From IMG/VR virus record IMGVR_UViG_3300042564_001565, positions 1 through 36,367 of that record: a DNA stretch of 36,367 nucleotides. One strand, 5' to 3'. Source of the DNA: a virus. Below, one piece after another: positions 27,004 to 34,809 of the stretch. A program made the position numbers and the translations under genes. The notes beneath the pieces are model-generated. The model was not told the origin of the DNA and searched no databases. It worked only from the letters and a program-made list of their open reading frames with translations. Each line of letters opens with the position of its first letter. The first letter of the stretch is position 1.

Positions 27004-27906
27004 ATGGCAAACGCCGACTTCTCCAGCAACGGGGTGAATGACGAAATCATCGCCCGGAACTTCCTTCGCGGATTCACCGCAACCATCGCGCCTCTCGCGG
27101 CTCTTTCCACTTCGTTTTCTAACGATGCTGGACGCCCCGGCGAAACCATTAAGATCATCCGCGACAATACCGCGATTGATGCCGTTCAAACCAAATCGCT
27201 TGCGGCTGCTTACACCATCCAAGACGCCGACGCGGACAAGGTGGACATCACCCTTGGCCTTCCGAAATACATTTCGTGGAGTCTCGACGATGTTGAGGTT
27301 GCCCGCGCATCCGGTATCTCGATTGAGCTTTTCGGAGTTCGCAAGGGTAACGCCCTCGCCAAGTCCGTCATGCAAGACATCCTTGGAGTTGTCACGAATG
27401 CCAACTATGGCGCCGCCGCCTTCACCGGAGCCGCTTCGACCTTCGATGAAGACGACGTTGCCGACATTGCCAAGGTCTGCGACGATGCCGACATCCCCGA
27501 AGAAAACCGCGTGTTGATGCTGTCTAACGGCTACATCGCCGCGCTTCGCAAATCCGGCGCAATCAAGGACACTTCCGGTTACGGCTTCAATGCCATCATG
27601 TCCGGCGACGTTCCGATGCTCCATGGTTTCCGAATCATCAAGTCGAACATCATCCCGGCCAACTCGGAAAACCTCGTCGGCTTCGCTTGCGATCCTTCCG
27701 CGATTGTCTCCGCATTCCGCTACAACGCCCCTCAAGCTGGTCACAAGTATAACCGCGCTGAAGCGGTTGTCGGTGAAGGCGGAATGACCCTTGGCCTGCG
27801 TGACTGGTATGACGAAAACAGCGGCACCCGCCGGATGGTCATGGAAGCCGTCTATGGCAAAGCCGTTGGAATCGCCGCCGGACTCAAGCGCCTCGTCTCC
27901 GCATAA
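27004..27906 (+). CDS. Major capsid protein
   Basis: The 300-aa protein sits directly after the protease and has capsid-protein features: 'IIARNFLRGFTATIAPLAALSTSFS' (about 15-39), 'DKVDITLGLPKYISWSLDDVEVARASG', 'VLMLSNGYIAALRKSG' and 'MSGDVPMLHGFRIIKSNIIP'. The last is the usual 'G.V.G F.v..S..lp' strand of coat proteins. It forms the icosahedral shell, probably with the HK97 fold (P22-coat-like by pattern). The ATG has a CACCATGG context. It is likely the most abundant product, consistent with the isolated hairpin after it. Confidence 0.92.
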   Translation: MANADFSSNGVNDEIIARNFLRGFTATIAPLAALSTSFSNDAGRPGETIKIIRDNTAIDAVQTKSLAAAYTIQDADADKVDITLGLPKYISWSLDDVEVARASGISIELFGVRKGNALAKSVMQDILGVVTNANYGAAAFTGAASTFDEDDVADIAKVCDDADIPEENRVLMLSNGYIAALRKSGAIKDTSGYGFNAIMSGDVPMLHGFRIIKSNIIPANSENLVGFACDPSAIVSAFRYNAPQAGHKYNRAEAVVGEGGMTLGLRDWYDENSGTRRMVMEAVYGKAVGIAAGLKRLVSA

Positions 27907-27914
27907 CTTCAACC

Positions 27915-27943
27915 GGGGCGCTAGGGTTATTCTTTAGCGCCCC
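27915..27943 (+). terminator. Perfect 9-bp hairpin after the capsid gene
   Basis: GGGGCGCTA pairs perfectly with TAGCGCCCC across an 11-nt loop. There is no T tract after it, so it more likely protects the 3' end of the capsid mRNA or gives partial termination. Confidence 0.65.
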
Positions 27944-27960
27944 TCAACCTTATTAACAAT

Positions 27961-28290
27961 ATGGCACAAGTTGCACTTCTCATCGGCGTCAAAAACGGCA
28001 AACGCGAATTGATTGGCCAAGGCGACCCCCGCGAAATCCGCCGCAAGTTCAAGCTGTCGCAAGACGGCGAGGGCTTCGACGAATGGGAGGTTTTCGAGTC
28101 AACGGTCGGACGTTCACGCCGCAAGCGATTCGTGAAGGATGCGCCAATGCCAGAGCTTGATTCCGAACAAGCGCCGGAACCCGTCGAAACTCCCGAGCTT
28201 GACAGCGAGGAAGAAACCGACGAAGATCCCGCCGCCGAAGCGGAAGGCGAAGCGCCAAAACGTCGCGGACGCCCTCCCAAGGTTCATTGA
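27961..28290 (+). CDS. Head-associated hypothetical protein with AT-hook-like tail
   Basis: The 109-aa protein has a short beta-rich start ('AQVALLIGVKNGKRELIGQ'), a basic middle ('RSRRKRFVKD'), an acidic Pro/Glu-rich region (about 65-98) and a C-terminal KRRGRPPK, which is AT-hook-like. It lies after the capsid gene where lambda has FI or decoration/packaging factors. It may contact DNA during packaging (inference). An intrinsic terminator follows. Confidence 0.75.
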   Translation: MAQVALLIGVKNGKRELIGQGDPREIRRKFKLSQDGEGFDEWEVFESTVGRSRRKRFVKDAPMPELDSEQAPEPVETPELDSEEETDEDPAAEAEGEAPKRRGRPPKVH

Positions 28291-28323
28291 TTATCTGTTG
28301 TGTGCATTCATTGGTCCGAAAGG

Positions 28324-28351
28324 CCCGCTCTCGAAAGGGGGCGGGTCTTTT
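28324..28351 (+). terminator. Intrinsic terminator with GAAA tetraloop (plus strand)
   Basis: CCCGCTCTC pairs with GGGGGCGGG (28324-28332 with 28337-28345, including G-T pairs) around a GAAA loop, followed by TCTTTTGTT. It separates head genes from connector/tail genes. Confidence 0.87.
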
Positions 28352-28371
28352 GTTGACACCGCCGCCATAGC

Positions 28372-28689
28372 GTGAGCCTAGTCGATGATTTTTTGCTGTC
28401 TGGAAATGATGAGGTTGACGAAGCCTTTGGAACGAAATCCATTGTCTGCAACGGCCAGACGTTCGACGTTGTTTGGAATGACTCACGGAAGGCGCTAGAC
28501 GGCGAGATCGGAGGACTAGAGCCAAACGTTCAAGCGGTCGGTGTGGCGCAACCAGCGGACGTTACAAGCCCTCTCAGCATGCTAAACAAACGATGCACGG
28601 TTGGAGGCGTCGCCTATCGCGTTGCCGAGGTTGTCGTGGGAACCGTGGCAATTCATTTCACCCTTGTTGACCCGAACGAAAGCCGATGA
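28372..28689 (+). CDS. Head-tail connector protein (positional)
   Basis: The 105-aa product starts at GTG 28372, 13 nt after a TTGACA motif. It is a mixed alpha/beta protein ('DEAFGTKSIVCNGQTFDVVWND', 'LNKRCTVGGVAYRVAEVVVGTVAIHFTLVDP'). That layout resembles lambda FII/head-closure proteins of similar size, but the match is by place and style only. Confidence 0.72.
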   Translation: MSLVDDFLLSGNDEVDEAFGTKSIVCNGQTFDVVWNDSRKALDGEIGGLEPNVQAVGVAQPADVTSPLSMLNKRCTVGGVAYRVAEVVVGTVAIHFTLVDPNESR

Positions 28690-29387
28690 TCAAGGTCCAG
28701 ATAGACGCGGCGTCATCCGCCAAGTTTCGCCGCGACATGAAAGAGTTTACGCGGCTCGCTGGGATTTCCGTTGGCGAAGGCGTTGCGGTCATCGCCAAGG
28801 ACGCATCCAAACAACTAGCATCCAAGGTGCAACCGTGGGGACTTTCCAACGAGGTCGGGGACAAGTTCCAGAAAAGCATCGCCAAGCAGGTGGCAAGGGC
28901 CACACGCGCCGGAAACATCAAAGGAACACCGGGAGACGCATTGACGGTTCACGCCGCCAACCGAGACGGGCGCGGAAGAGTGCCTATGGGCCTGCCAGAG
29001 CGCGGACAGTTCAAGCGCAAGCCTCTCGACCCGGAAGAAGTCAATCGCGCCGTGGAGAAGCGCCAGAAAGCCGCAGGACGGCTAAAGGCGGCATGGATCG
29101 CGGCGGGCGAGGCGATTACCACCGCTTACAATCTTACAAAAAGAGGAAAAGCCCGAAAAATCACGGGAGTCGGGCAATGGATTCGCCGCCATGTGGATCG
29201 CAAGGAAGGAAGCGCCAAGTGGAATTTGTCACGCGGGATTTCAAGCTACGTGGACATTACTAACGACGCACAAAACATCGAACGCCACCAAAAGACCAGC
29301 GACGCGAAAGCCGGGCTTGCAATCGCCTATCGAGCCGGAACCCGTGAGATGAAAAAGATTCTCCGCAAACTTCAAAAGACAATATGA
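28686..29387 (+). CDS. Minor tail/tail-completion protein (gpZ/gp10-like)
   Basis: The 233-aa protein is basic and helical. It opens 'KVQIDAASSAKFRRDMKEFTRLAG', an 'A...F...L' start common to HK97 gp10/lambda Z-type proteins, and ends in a Lys-rich helix (MKKILRKLQK). It is coupled to both neighbours by 4-nt overlaps. The central part contains 'AGRLKAAWIAAGEAITTAYN' and an Arg-rich 'VGQWIRRHVDRKEG'. Role by position. Confidence 0.75.
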   Translation: MIKVQIDAASSAKFRRDMKEFTRLAGISVGEGVAVIAKDASKQLASKVQPWGLSNEVGDKFQKSIAKQVARATRAGNIKGTPGDALTVHAANRDGRGRVPMGLPERGQFKRKPLDPEEVNRAVEKRQKAAGRLKAAWIAAGEAITTAYNLTKRGKARKITGVGQWIRRHVDRKEGSAKWNLSRGISSYVDITNDAQNIERHQKTSDAKAGLAIAYRAGTREMKKILRKLQKTI

Positions 29388-29803
29388 CCGCCGACAAACT
29401 GAAACGCCAACTGATTGCCACGCTGACCCGATTGCGACCCAGCCAAGATTTAAATGTGGTTGACGCTAACAACCTTGAGGAAATCGAAATGCCCGTTCTC
29501 GCGGTTGGAGTTCCAACCATGGAACCTCACAACGTCGCGCTTGTTGGAGTTCATCGCGTCGGCATTGAAATAACCCTTCGCGCTCAATCCGGCGACGATC
29601 AAACCCGTGAGGAAATCGAAGCGTGGTGCGATACCATCGAAACCGCGCTGAATGATCCATCGCTTATGAAAGCTCAATTCTCAGGATCGCAATCCGGCAT
29701 TCGGCTTGACCATTGGGAGTATGAGGGATGCACGCCAGACTGGAAAAACACCACGCTGGAATGCACGTTCGCGGCAAATGGATTAATTCAGCGTCTCCAG
29801 TAA
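29384..29803 (+). CDS. Tail terminator-like protein
   Basis: The 139-aa protein lies just before the likely tail tube gene, the usual place of lambda gpU. Its strand-rich middle ('MEPHNVALVGVHRVGIEITLRAQS') followed by an acidic helix ('REEIEAWCDTIETALNDPSLM') and a final strand ('NTTLECTFAANGL') fits tail terminators. It would cap the tail tube and stop its growth. Confidence 0.75.
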   Translation: MTADKLKRQLIATLTRLRPSQDLNVVDANNLEEIEMPVLAVGVPTMEPHNVALVGVHRVGIEITLRAQSGDDQTREEIEAWCDTIETALNDPSLMKAQFSGSQSGIRLDHWEYEGCTPDWKNTTLECTFAANGLIQRLQ

Positions 29804-29827
29804 TTTGACACGCCGCAAGGGATAGCT

Positions 29828-30202
29828 ATGGCTACCCAATTTCCCGCTTCCAGCCCCGCGCCTTTCGGCATTCCTGCCGCTGAAACTGGCATCGTCGCGG
29901 ACTCCGTTGGCTACAATTACAGCCATCAGAAAAAGCAACTCCGTGACGTTGACGGCGACACCATCGCAGTGGCGTATTACGATGAGATGTGCGAAATCTC
30001 GCTTTCTGGTTTCCTTCCCGGCTCATCCGCTTTTTCGACCACGCTCGCATCAGCAATCACCCTCGTGACCGCAGTCCCTGATTTCTTCAAGGGCAGCGTC
30101 GGGGGCTTGACCGTTGTCGAAACCGTCAACCGCACCAACTCATCGGAAGAGTATCAGCGCGTGGAAGTTACCGCCAGCCATCACCCACTTGTGACGGCAT
30201 AA
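29828..30202 (+). CDS. Tail tube-like protein
   Basis: The 124-aa beta-rich protein contains 'ETGIVADSVGYNYSHQKKQLRDVDGDTIAVAYYDEMCEISLSG' and 'EEYQRVEVTASHHP', a pattern seen in small tail tube proteins where a strand pair follows 'D.dGd'. It follows the tail-terminator-like gene. The start is 17 nt after a TTGACA motif. Major tail protein is the best assignment by position. Confidence 0.75.
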   Translation: MATQFPASSPAPFGIPAAETGIVADSVGYNYSHQKKQLRDVDGDTIAVAYYDEMCEISLSGFLPGSSAFSTTLASAITLVTAVPDFFKGSVGGLTVVETVNRTNSSEEYQRVEVTASHHPLVTA

Positions 30203-30214
30203 CAATTTCAAGAC

Positions 30215-30907
30215 ATGCAAATACCTAAATTCTCCGTCAACACGTTTGACGGCATCCGCGGCGATACGCGAAACACAAGGCTTGCCGCGCTCATTCTGGC
30301 GATGGAAGTCCCATTGAAGCCGGAAAACCCTTACAGCACGCAAGCAGGCGATGGATTCAGCGGGGTGCGGGTCACTTGGAACTTCATGGAATCAAACCCC
30401 GCAGGATTGAAGCCGGGGAAGATCATCCAAGCATGGATCGACCTCAAATGGTGTGCGGAAAATCCCGATCATGTCATTCCAAAAGTCAAAAAGGCTTTCG
30501 AGGAATACGACCGATTGCTTGCATGCGCGAAGGGTAATTTCTCATCCGTTCCGAACGTCGGTAAACTGCCAACGCTCAAAACCCATGACACGCGGCAAGC
30601 TGCTGGAATGGTTGCGCTAGGCCATCCGATTTGCGGCAAGTCGATTTCCGGTGATGTGGTTTTCTGGCATTTCAACCAATCCGCCGCCGCCGATCTAGCA
30701 ACGTGGGACGCATACGCCGATCACCACAAGCTCCCTGACACCGACCTATGCGTCATCCGCGCAACCATGGAGAATCACAAGCGAGTTGTGGACGCAACCA
30801 AGGCAATTCAATTCGCCCGCGTCACTCACAAGGGCAGGACGGCAATCATCGGGCGCGACGCAACTCCAGACCAAATCTCACAAATCGAACGAATCCTATA
30901 CAGATGA
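30215..30907 (+). CDS. Conserved tail-region protein of unknown function
   Basis: The 230-aa protein sits between the tube and chaperone genes. It has 'VRVTWNFMESNPAGLKPGKIIQAWIDLKWCAENPDHVIPKVKKAF' and 'RQAAGMVALGHPICGKSISGDVVFWHFN', not recognised. It may be a tail accessory or a regulator; its globular Trp-rich make-up argues against a fibre. The start ATG at 30215 has only a weak context. Confidence 0.7.
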   Translation: MQIPKFSVNTFDGIRGDTRNTRLAALILAMEVPLKPENPYSTQAGDGFSGVRVTWNFMESNPAGLKPGKIIQAWIDLKWCAENPDHVIPKVKKAFEEYDRLLACAKGNFSSVPNVGKLPTLKTHDTRQAAGMVALGHPICGKSISGDVVFWHFNQSAAADLATWDAYADHHKLPDTDLCVIRATMENHKRVVDATKAIQFARVTHKGRTAIIGRDATPDQISQIERILYR

Positions 30908-31275
30908 GCATCCTACACGATACCCCAGAAATCACGGTTGAGGGCGAGAAGCGGAAACTTCGCCCCATGACCGACATGGTTCAAGCCTTCATCGCAAATC
31001 AAATCAAGGACTTGGATGAGAACGAGCGCAACAGCGCGTTTGTCATCGCTTATGCCTTGTGCGCCGGATTGCCGGGAGTTGAGACGGCAAGGATGGCAAA
31101 GGACGGCACGTTTTTGGAGGAGGTCCAAGGACTCGCCATTGAGCTATCCGAGGAGGATACGCAATCAGTCATTGACTACCTGACTGGATACTTCGAACGC
31201 CGCAACGACGCCAACTTCAACGTCCCCGAAGGCGCAAAAAAGCAGACGCGGGCGACCCACCGCCCGAGGAAATAA
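30904..31275 (+). CDS. Tail assembly chaperone, G-like
   Basis: From the ATG at 30904 (ATGA overlap) the product is 123 aa, acidic and helical ('TDMVQAFIANQIKDLDENERNSAFVIAYALCAGLPG', 'EEDTQSVIDYLTGYFERRNDANF'). It has the place and build of lambda gpG, which keeps the tape measure soluble. Near the end, codons GCA-AAA-AAG form a -1 slippery site, after which the short normal C-terminus (KQTRATHRPRK) is replaced in a fraction of products. Confidence 0.85.
   Translation: MSILHDTPEITVEGEKRKLRPMTDMVQAFIANQIKDLDENERNSAFVIAYALCAGLPGVETARMAKDGTFLEEVQGLAIELSEEDTQSVIDYLTGYFERRNDANFNVPEGAKKQTRATHRPRK
31236..31266 (+). promoter_or_regulatory. Programmed -1 ribosomal frameshift signal
   Basis: Slippery heptamer A-AAA-AAG (31236-31242) in the zero frame. 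After a 6-nt spacer comes a 6-bp GC hairpin CGGGCG/CGCCCG (31249-31254 with 31261-31266, loop ACCCAC). The -1 frame is open from here to 31469. Confidence 0.87.
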
Positions 31276-31469
31276 GCCTGATTGATATGCTGGCGAGTGA
31301 ATACGGATGGGGTATTGAATACATCGAAGGACTTGGCAGCGATGCGACAACCGGACTTATCCACGCGATTCTCTACCGCAAAGGAGTGAAGGTCACGAAG
31401 CTCGCATCGCAACCGACCGGAACGCTCGCAAGCCGGATCAAGGAAATCATTGACACCACGCAAGACTAA
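31242..31469 (+). CDS. Tail assembly chaperone, T-like extension made by -1 frameshift
   Basis: Read in the -1 frame from the slippery site, this adds 75 codons to the G-like protein, giving a fusion of about 188 aa (30904-31469). The extension includes 'GDPPPEEISLIDMLASEYGWGIEYIEGL' and ends 'SRIKEIIDTTQD'. An internal ATG at 31287 exists, but the frame is open through the shift site, as in lambda G-T. The T part usually recruits the tail tube protein to the tape measure. Its stop is directly followed by the tape measure ATG. Confidence 0.85.
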   Translation, partial: ADAGDPPPEEISLIDMLASEYGWGIEYIEGLGSDATTGLIHAILYRKGVKVTKLASQPTGTLASRIKEIIDTTQD

Positions 31470-32720
31470 ATGGCCCTCACTGTCAGAATCAAAGGCGATG
31501 CCAGCCACTTGGAAAGGGTGCTAGCTAAAACCAAGGCTTCGCTTTCTGGCGTCGGTAGCATCCTCAAAGGCACAGGGATTGGCGTTCTTGCCCTTGGCGC
31601 TGCCGCTACCGCAACGGCGGCGGGTTTGGCAACAATGTATGCGAAAATGGCCGTTGTTGGCGAACAGGCTATTGCAGACGATAAACGGCTGGAAAATATC
31701 ACTAAGCAAATGGGGCTTTTTGGAAATCAAACATCCAAAGTCACAGAACGGCTTCTCAATTTTGCGGATGCTCAAGAACGATCAACCGGAGCCGACACCG
31801 TTGTTGCGACTCAGGCCAAGCTGATGACGTTCAAGGAGCTTGCCAAAACAGCCGATGTTGTGGGCGGATCGTTTGACCGAGCAACGATGGCGGCGATTGA
31901 CATGGCAGCGGCAGGCTTTGGAAGCGCGGAACAGAATGCGGTCCAGCTTGGAAAAGCCCTCAATGATCCAATCAAGGGCATTAACTCGCTGACACGTTCG
32001 GGGATTACTTTCACGCTCAAAGAAAAGGAAAAGATTGCCGCTCTTGTGCAAAGTGGAAACATTCTCAAAGCACAAGGAATCATCCTCAAGGCTATTGAAA
32101 CGCAAGTTGGAGGAACAGCGGAAGCAACCGCGTCATCGACTGGAAAACTTCGCCAATACTATCAGCAACTTTTGGAAGAGTTTGCAAAGCCTTTTGCGCT
32201 TTCATTGACTGGATTGCCGGGGCAGATAGAAGAGGCGTTTCCTATGCTTAAAGAAAAAGCAGGAATGGCGGGCAGCATCATTTCCCGCGCAATTCAAGAC
32301 GGAATCCGTGGCGATTTTGACAGATTGGCAGAGCTTGCCATGATTGGGGGAAGGGTGATTGCCGAGGGGATCAAGATTGGACTTAAAGGCGCTCTTGTTG
32401 GTGTGGGCGAATCGTCGATGAAATTCATGGAAGACATCAACCCGATTCGAATGATTCCCGGCGTTGGTAACGCGGCAAAAGGCTCAGAATACATATCACA
32501 AAACAAAGACGAATACCTACGCTCCAGCATGCAAGATGCGGTTGACGCGATCATGGCTAGCATCCGCGACAAATACGCGCCAGTGGGCGTGTCCCCATCG
32601 GCTCAACGCCTATACGATCAAGGATCACGCAGCGACTCCCCCGGCATGACCGAGGACATGCGCCGGATGCTTCGCGTATTGGAGGACATCAACCGCAAAA
32701 CTTCACCGATTACATACTAA
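31470..32720 (+). CDS. Tape measure protein (short)
   Basis: The 416-aa protein has clear tape measure features: a hydrophobic segment (about 30-63, 'GSILKGTGIGVLALGAAATATAAGLATMYAKMAVVG') and the widespread 'AEQNAVQLGKALNDPIKGINSLTRSGITFTLKEKEKIAALVQSGNILKAQGIILKAIETQVGGTAEA' block, here given in part as a long conserved helix region (about 150-215). It sets tail length and helps DNA entry. At 416 aa it is short; using about 0.15 nm per residue the tail would be around 60 nm, a short siphovirus-type tail (inference). Confidence 0.9.
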   Translation: MALTVRIKGDASHLERVLAKTKASLSGVGSILKGTGIGVLALGAAATATAAGLATMYAKMAVVGEQAIADDKRLENITKQMGLFGNQTSKVTERLLNFADAQERSTGADTVVATQAKLMTFKELAKTADVVGGSFDRATMAAIDMAAAGFGSAEQNAVQLGKALNDPIKGINSLTRSGITFTLKEKEKIAALVQSGNILKAQGIILKAIETQVGGTAEATASSTGKLRQYYQQLLEEFAKPFALSLTGLPGQIEEAFPMLKEKAGMAGSIISRAIQDGIRGDFDRLAELAMIGGRVIAEGIKIGLKGALVGVGESSMKFMEDINPIRMIPGVGNAAKGSEYISQNKDEYLRSSMQDAVDAIMASIRDKYAPVGVSPSAQRLYDQGSRSDSPGMTEDMRRMLRVLEDINRKTSPITY

Positions 32721-32721
32721 C

Positions 32722-33540
32722 ATGCCAACCACCTACGGACTAGGAGCAACTGAGATTGTCGCAGAACCGGGATTCACCGCGACGCGAGACGACAACGGCG
32801 GATGGAGTGGAACGCACCGCTTTACCGTCAAGCGTGAGCTGTGGGCGACGCCATCGGGAAGGGCGCAGTTTGCGAGAACTACCCCGATCACACTGCTAGA
32901 CGCGTCACTACCGTCCTTCTATTCCTTCCTCGTCATCAACGATTTCACTGTGACAAATGAGGAATGCGAGTGGGTTTCCATATCGGTAAATCTTTCTGGA
33001 AGCGTTTTTGCCACTTATCCAAGCGGAGACGCAGCAGAGCCAGAAGCTCCAACATATCAACTGGACGGAGCGCTCGAAGAAGCTCCTTTTTCAGACCACA
33101 AAAAATGGAAAGACCTAACGTCAAAACAAAAGTCATTTCTTGGCGATTTACTAAATGGCGTGATTGTTTGGGACATGGAAAGCCAAACAGGACAGATTCC
33201 AGCAGAGGACGGCGGCATGTTGAAATCCGATAAAAGGAGCGCAGAAATTACTGATGACGCTGCAAAATTTGCAGATTTGATTTCACAAGGTCAAAGCACT
33301 TACAAACGCCCTGCCTTCACATGGTCCGAACACGCCAGCGGAAATTCTAAGCTCTCAGCCAATCAAATTAACGACTTAGGAAAAATTTCAACGCCGCGAG
33401 GATCACCGCCAGAACCTACTGGAGAAAGGAACTGGATGCTAACAAGCGCAAGCCAAACGGAAAGGGCCGGGGTATATTCCACCAGCGTAACATGGACACT
33501 TTCAGAGAAAGGAGGACACGATGAGTTCCTTTACGACTAA
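32722..33540 (+). CDS. Tail tip-region protein
   Basis: The 272-aa protein is beta-rich at both ends: 'GGWSGTHRFTVKRELWATPSGRAQFARTTPITLLD' and 'VTNEECEWVSISVNLSGSVFATYPSG' early, 'AGVYSTSVTWTLSEKGGHDEFLYD' late. This style fits distal-tail or baseplate components that follow the tape measure. It is not similar to a family I can name. It overlaps the next gene by 20 nt. Confidence 0.75.
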   Translation: MPTTYGLGATEIVAEPGFTATRDDNGGWSGTHRFTVKRELWATPSGRAQFARTTPITLLDASLPSFYSFLVINDFTVTNEECEWVSISVNLSGSVFATYPSGDAAEPEAPTYQLDGALEEAPFSDHKKWKDLTSKQKSFLGDLLNGVIVWDMESQTGQIPAEDGGMLKSDKRSAEITDDAAKFADLISQGQSTYKRPAFTWSEHASGNSKLSANQINDLGKISTPRGSPPEPTGERNWMLTSASQTERAGVYSTSVTWTLSEKGGHDEFLYD

Positions 33541-34789
33541 CGGGTTGACGCCCATTCGCATCCCGCCGCCAATCCGCTCAGGACCGAGGGAGTTGATGGA
33601 TTATCTTAATATGCTCAGGGATTCGATCATTGGCCTAAGCAACCGCAAGCCAAAATCAATACCAGCAGTTCGGCGAGCAGGCAAATCAAGGAATCTCGAC
33701 GTAATCAACTTAAACAAAAAGCCATCAGAAAGCGAAGAAGAGGGAGGCGAAGAGGAGCCGCAAATCTGGACGGTAAACGTTCGCCCCGGATACGTTGTAG
33801 AAAGGGTGGTCTTGGCCGAGACTGATTCGGTTGTTTATTGGGAGCCGGATGGAATCTTTGATGAGGAGGAGCCAACCAAGCTCAAAGATTACGAAATAAC
33901 GGCGGATCAGGCGATTTATGTCCAAGTCGAAGTTTTGAAAACCGGGGCAATCGGCATTGAGCCGGAAGTGCCACCGCTAGACCCGCCGCCACCGCCCGTG
34001 CTTATCGCGGTGATGCCGAATGACCAGGAGTCAACACACTTCGAACCGCCAATCGGTGAAGGAGAGGGAGCGCCGGGAACTTACTACTACAAACTTGCAG
34101 AGCTTGAAACCGTGGACGGAGTGACGCGCATCAAGTCAACCATGGGCGGGCAGAACATCGACCATTGGCTTGACCTGCTCACGTTTAAGGTTCGATCCGG
34201 TGCAAACCCTTGGAAGGAATGGAACGCGGAAGAGGGCATCTACTACACCAAAGGATTCATCGCCGCTGGCCAGTTGACCCTTGCCGAGAACGAGGATGAT
34301 TTAACCTACCAAGGCAACAAGCGAAACCTTGAGGTGCGATTCCGCGAGGCCGATGCGTCCGAGCCGGAAGGGGAAGAAACGCTGAATTTCGAGGACGGTT
34401 TGAGCATGGACGGTGAGGTTGACGCCGCGCCAGCAACGGAAAGAGACATCATCCTGCCGATCGTTTCTGGGATTTCACCAATCATCGTTAACCGAGTGGG
34501 AGAGGGGGAGAGGAACTTTCAAATCAGCCTTGAGGAAGGCGGCGACGGCGACAATTTCAACATCAAGCTGCTCAACGTCTCAATCACTGAATCAGGCGGA
34601 GAAACCTTTGTTTCTGACATCGGATGGGGCAGCGCCGAGCGGCTTTTCTACGTCCGAGGCGGCAAGCTATTCCTGACAGACGACGCGGCTGTCGTGGATA
34701 CTTACGAAGTGATTTCCCGCATCCAAGGCGAGGATTTTAGCGTCAACCCAACCAACCAATCCGGCGACGGGCTAACCCCGGCATCCTAA
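33521..34789 (+). CDS. Tail fibre/hub-like structural protein
   Basis: The 422-aa protein has a Pro/Arg-rich N-terminus ('PIRIPPPIRSGPRELMDYLNMLRDSI', a module that often anchors fibres), an acidic linker ('SESEEEGGEEE'), a polyproline stretch ('PPLDPPPPPV') and beta-rich domains with many aromatic and Gly residues. It contains no lytic motif. It probably forms part of the tip or a side fibre. The stop TAA is followed at once by a TTGACAC motif. Confidence 0.77.
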   Translation: MSSFTTNGLTPIRIPPPIRSGPRELMDYLNMLRDSIIGLSNRKPKSIPAVRRAGKSRNLDVINLNKKPSESEEEGGEEEPQIWTVNVRPGYVVERVVLAETDSVVYWEPDGIFDEEEPTKLKDYEITADQAIYVQVEVLKTGAIGIEPEVPPLDPPPPPVLIAVMPNDQESTHFEPPIGEGEGAPGTYYYKLAELETVDGVTRIKSTMGGQNIDHWLDLLTFKVRSGANPWKEWNAEEGIYYTKGFIAAGQLTLAENEDDLTYQGNKRNLEVRFREADASEPEGEETLNFEDGLSMDGEVDAAPATERDIILPIVSGISPIIVNRVGEGERNFQISLEEGGDGDNFNIKLLNVSITESGGETFVSDIGWGSAERLFYVRGGKLFLTDDAAVVDTYEVISRIQGEDFSVNPTNQSGDGLTPAS

Positions 34790-34809
34790 TTTGACACCCC
34801 CACAAGACG

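Noticed and set aside
26992-27912. 306-codon minus-strand open frame opposite the capsid gene
   Set aside because: Mirror of a high-GC, strongly coding plus-strand gene; composition unlike a real protein and no suitable start context.
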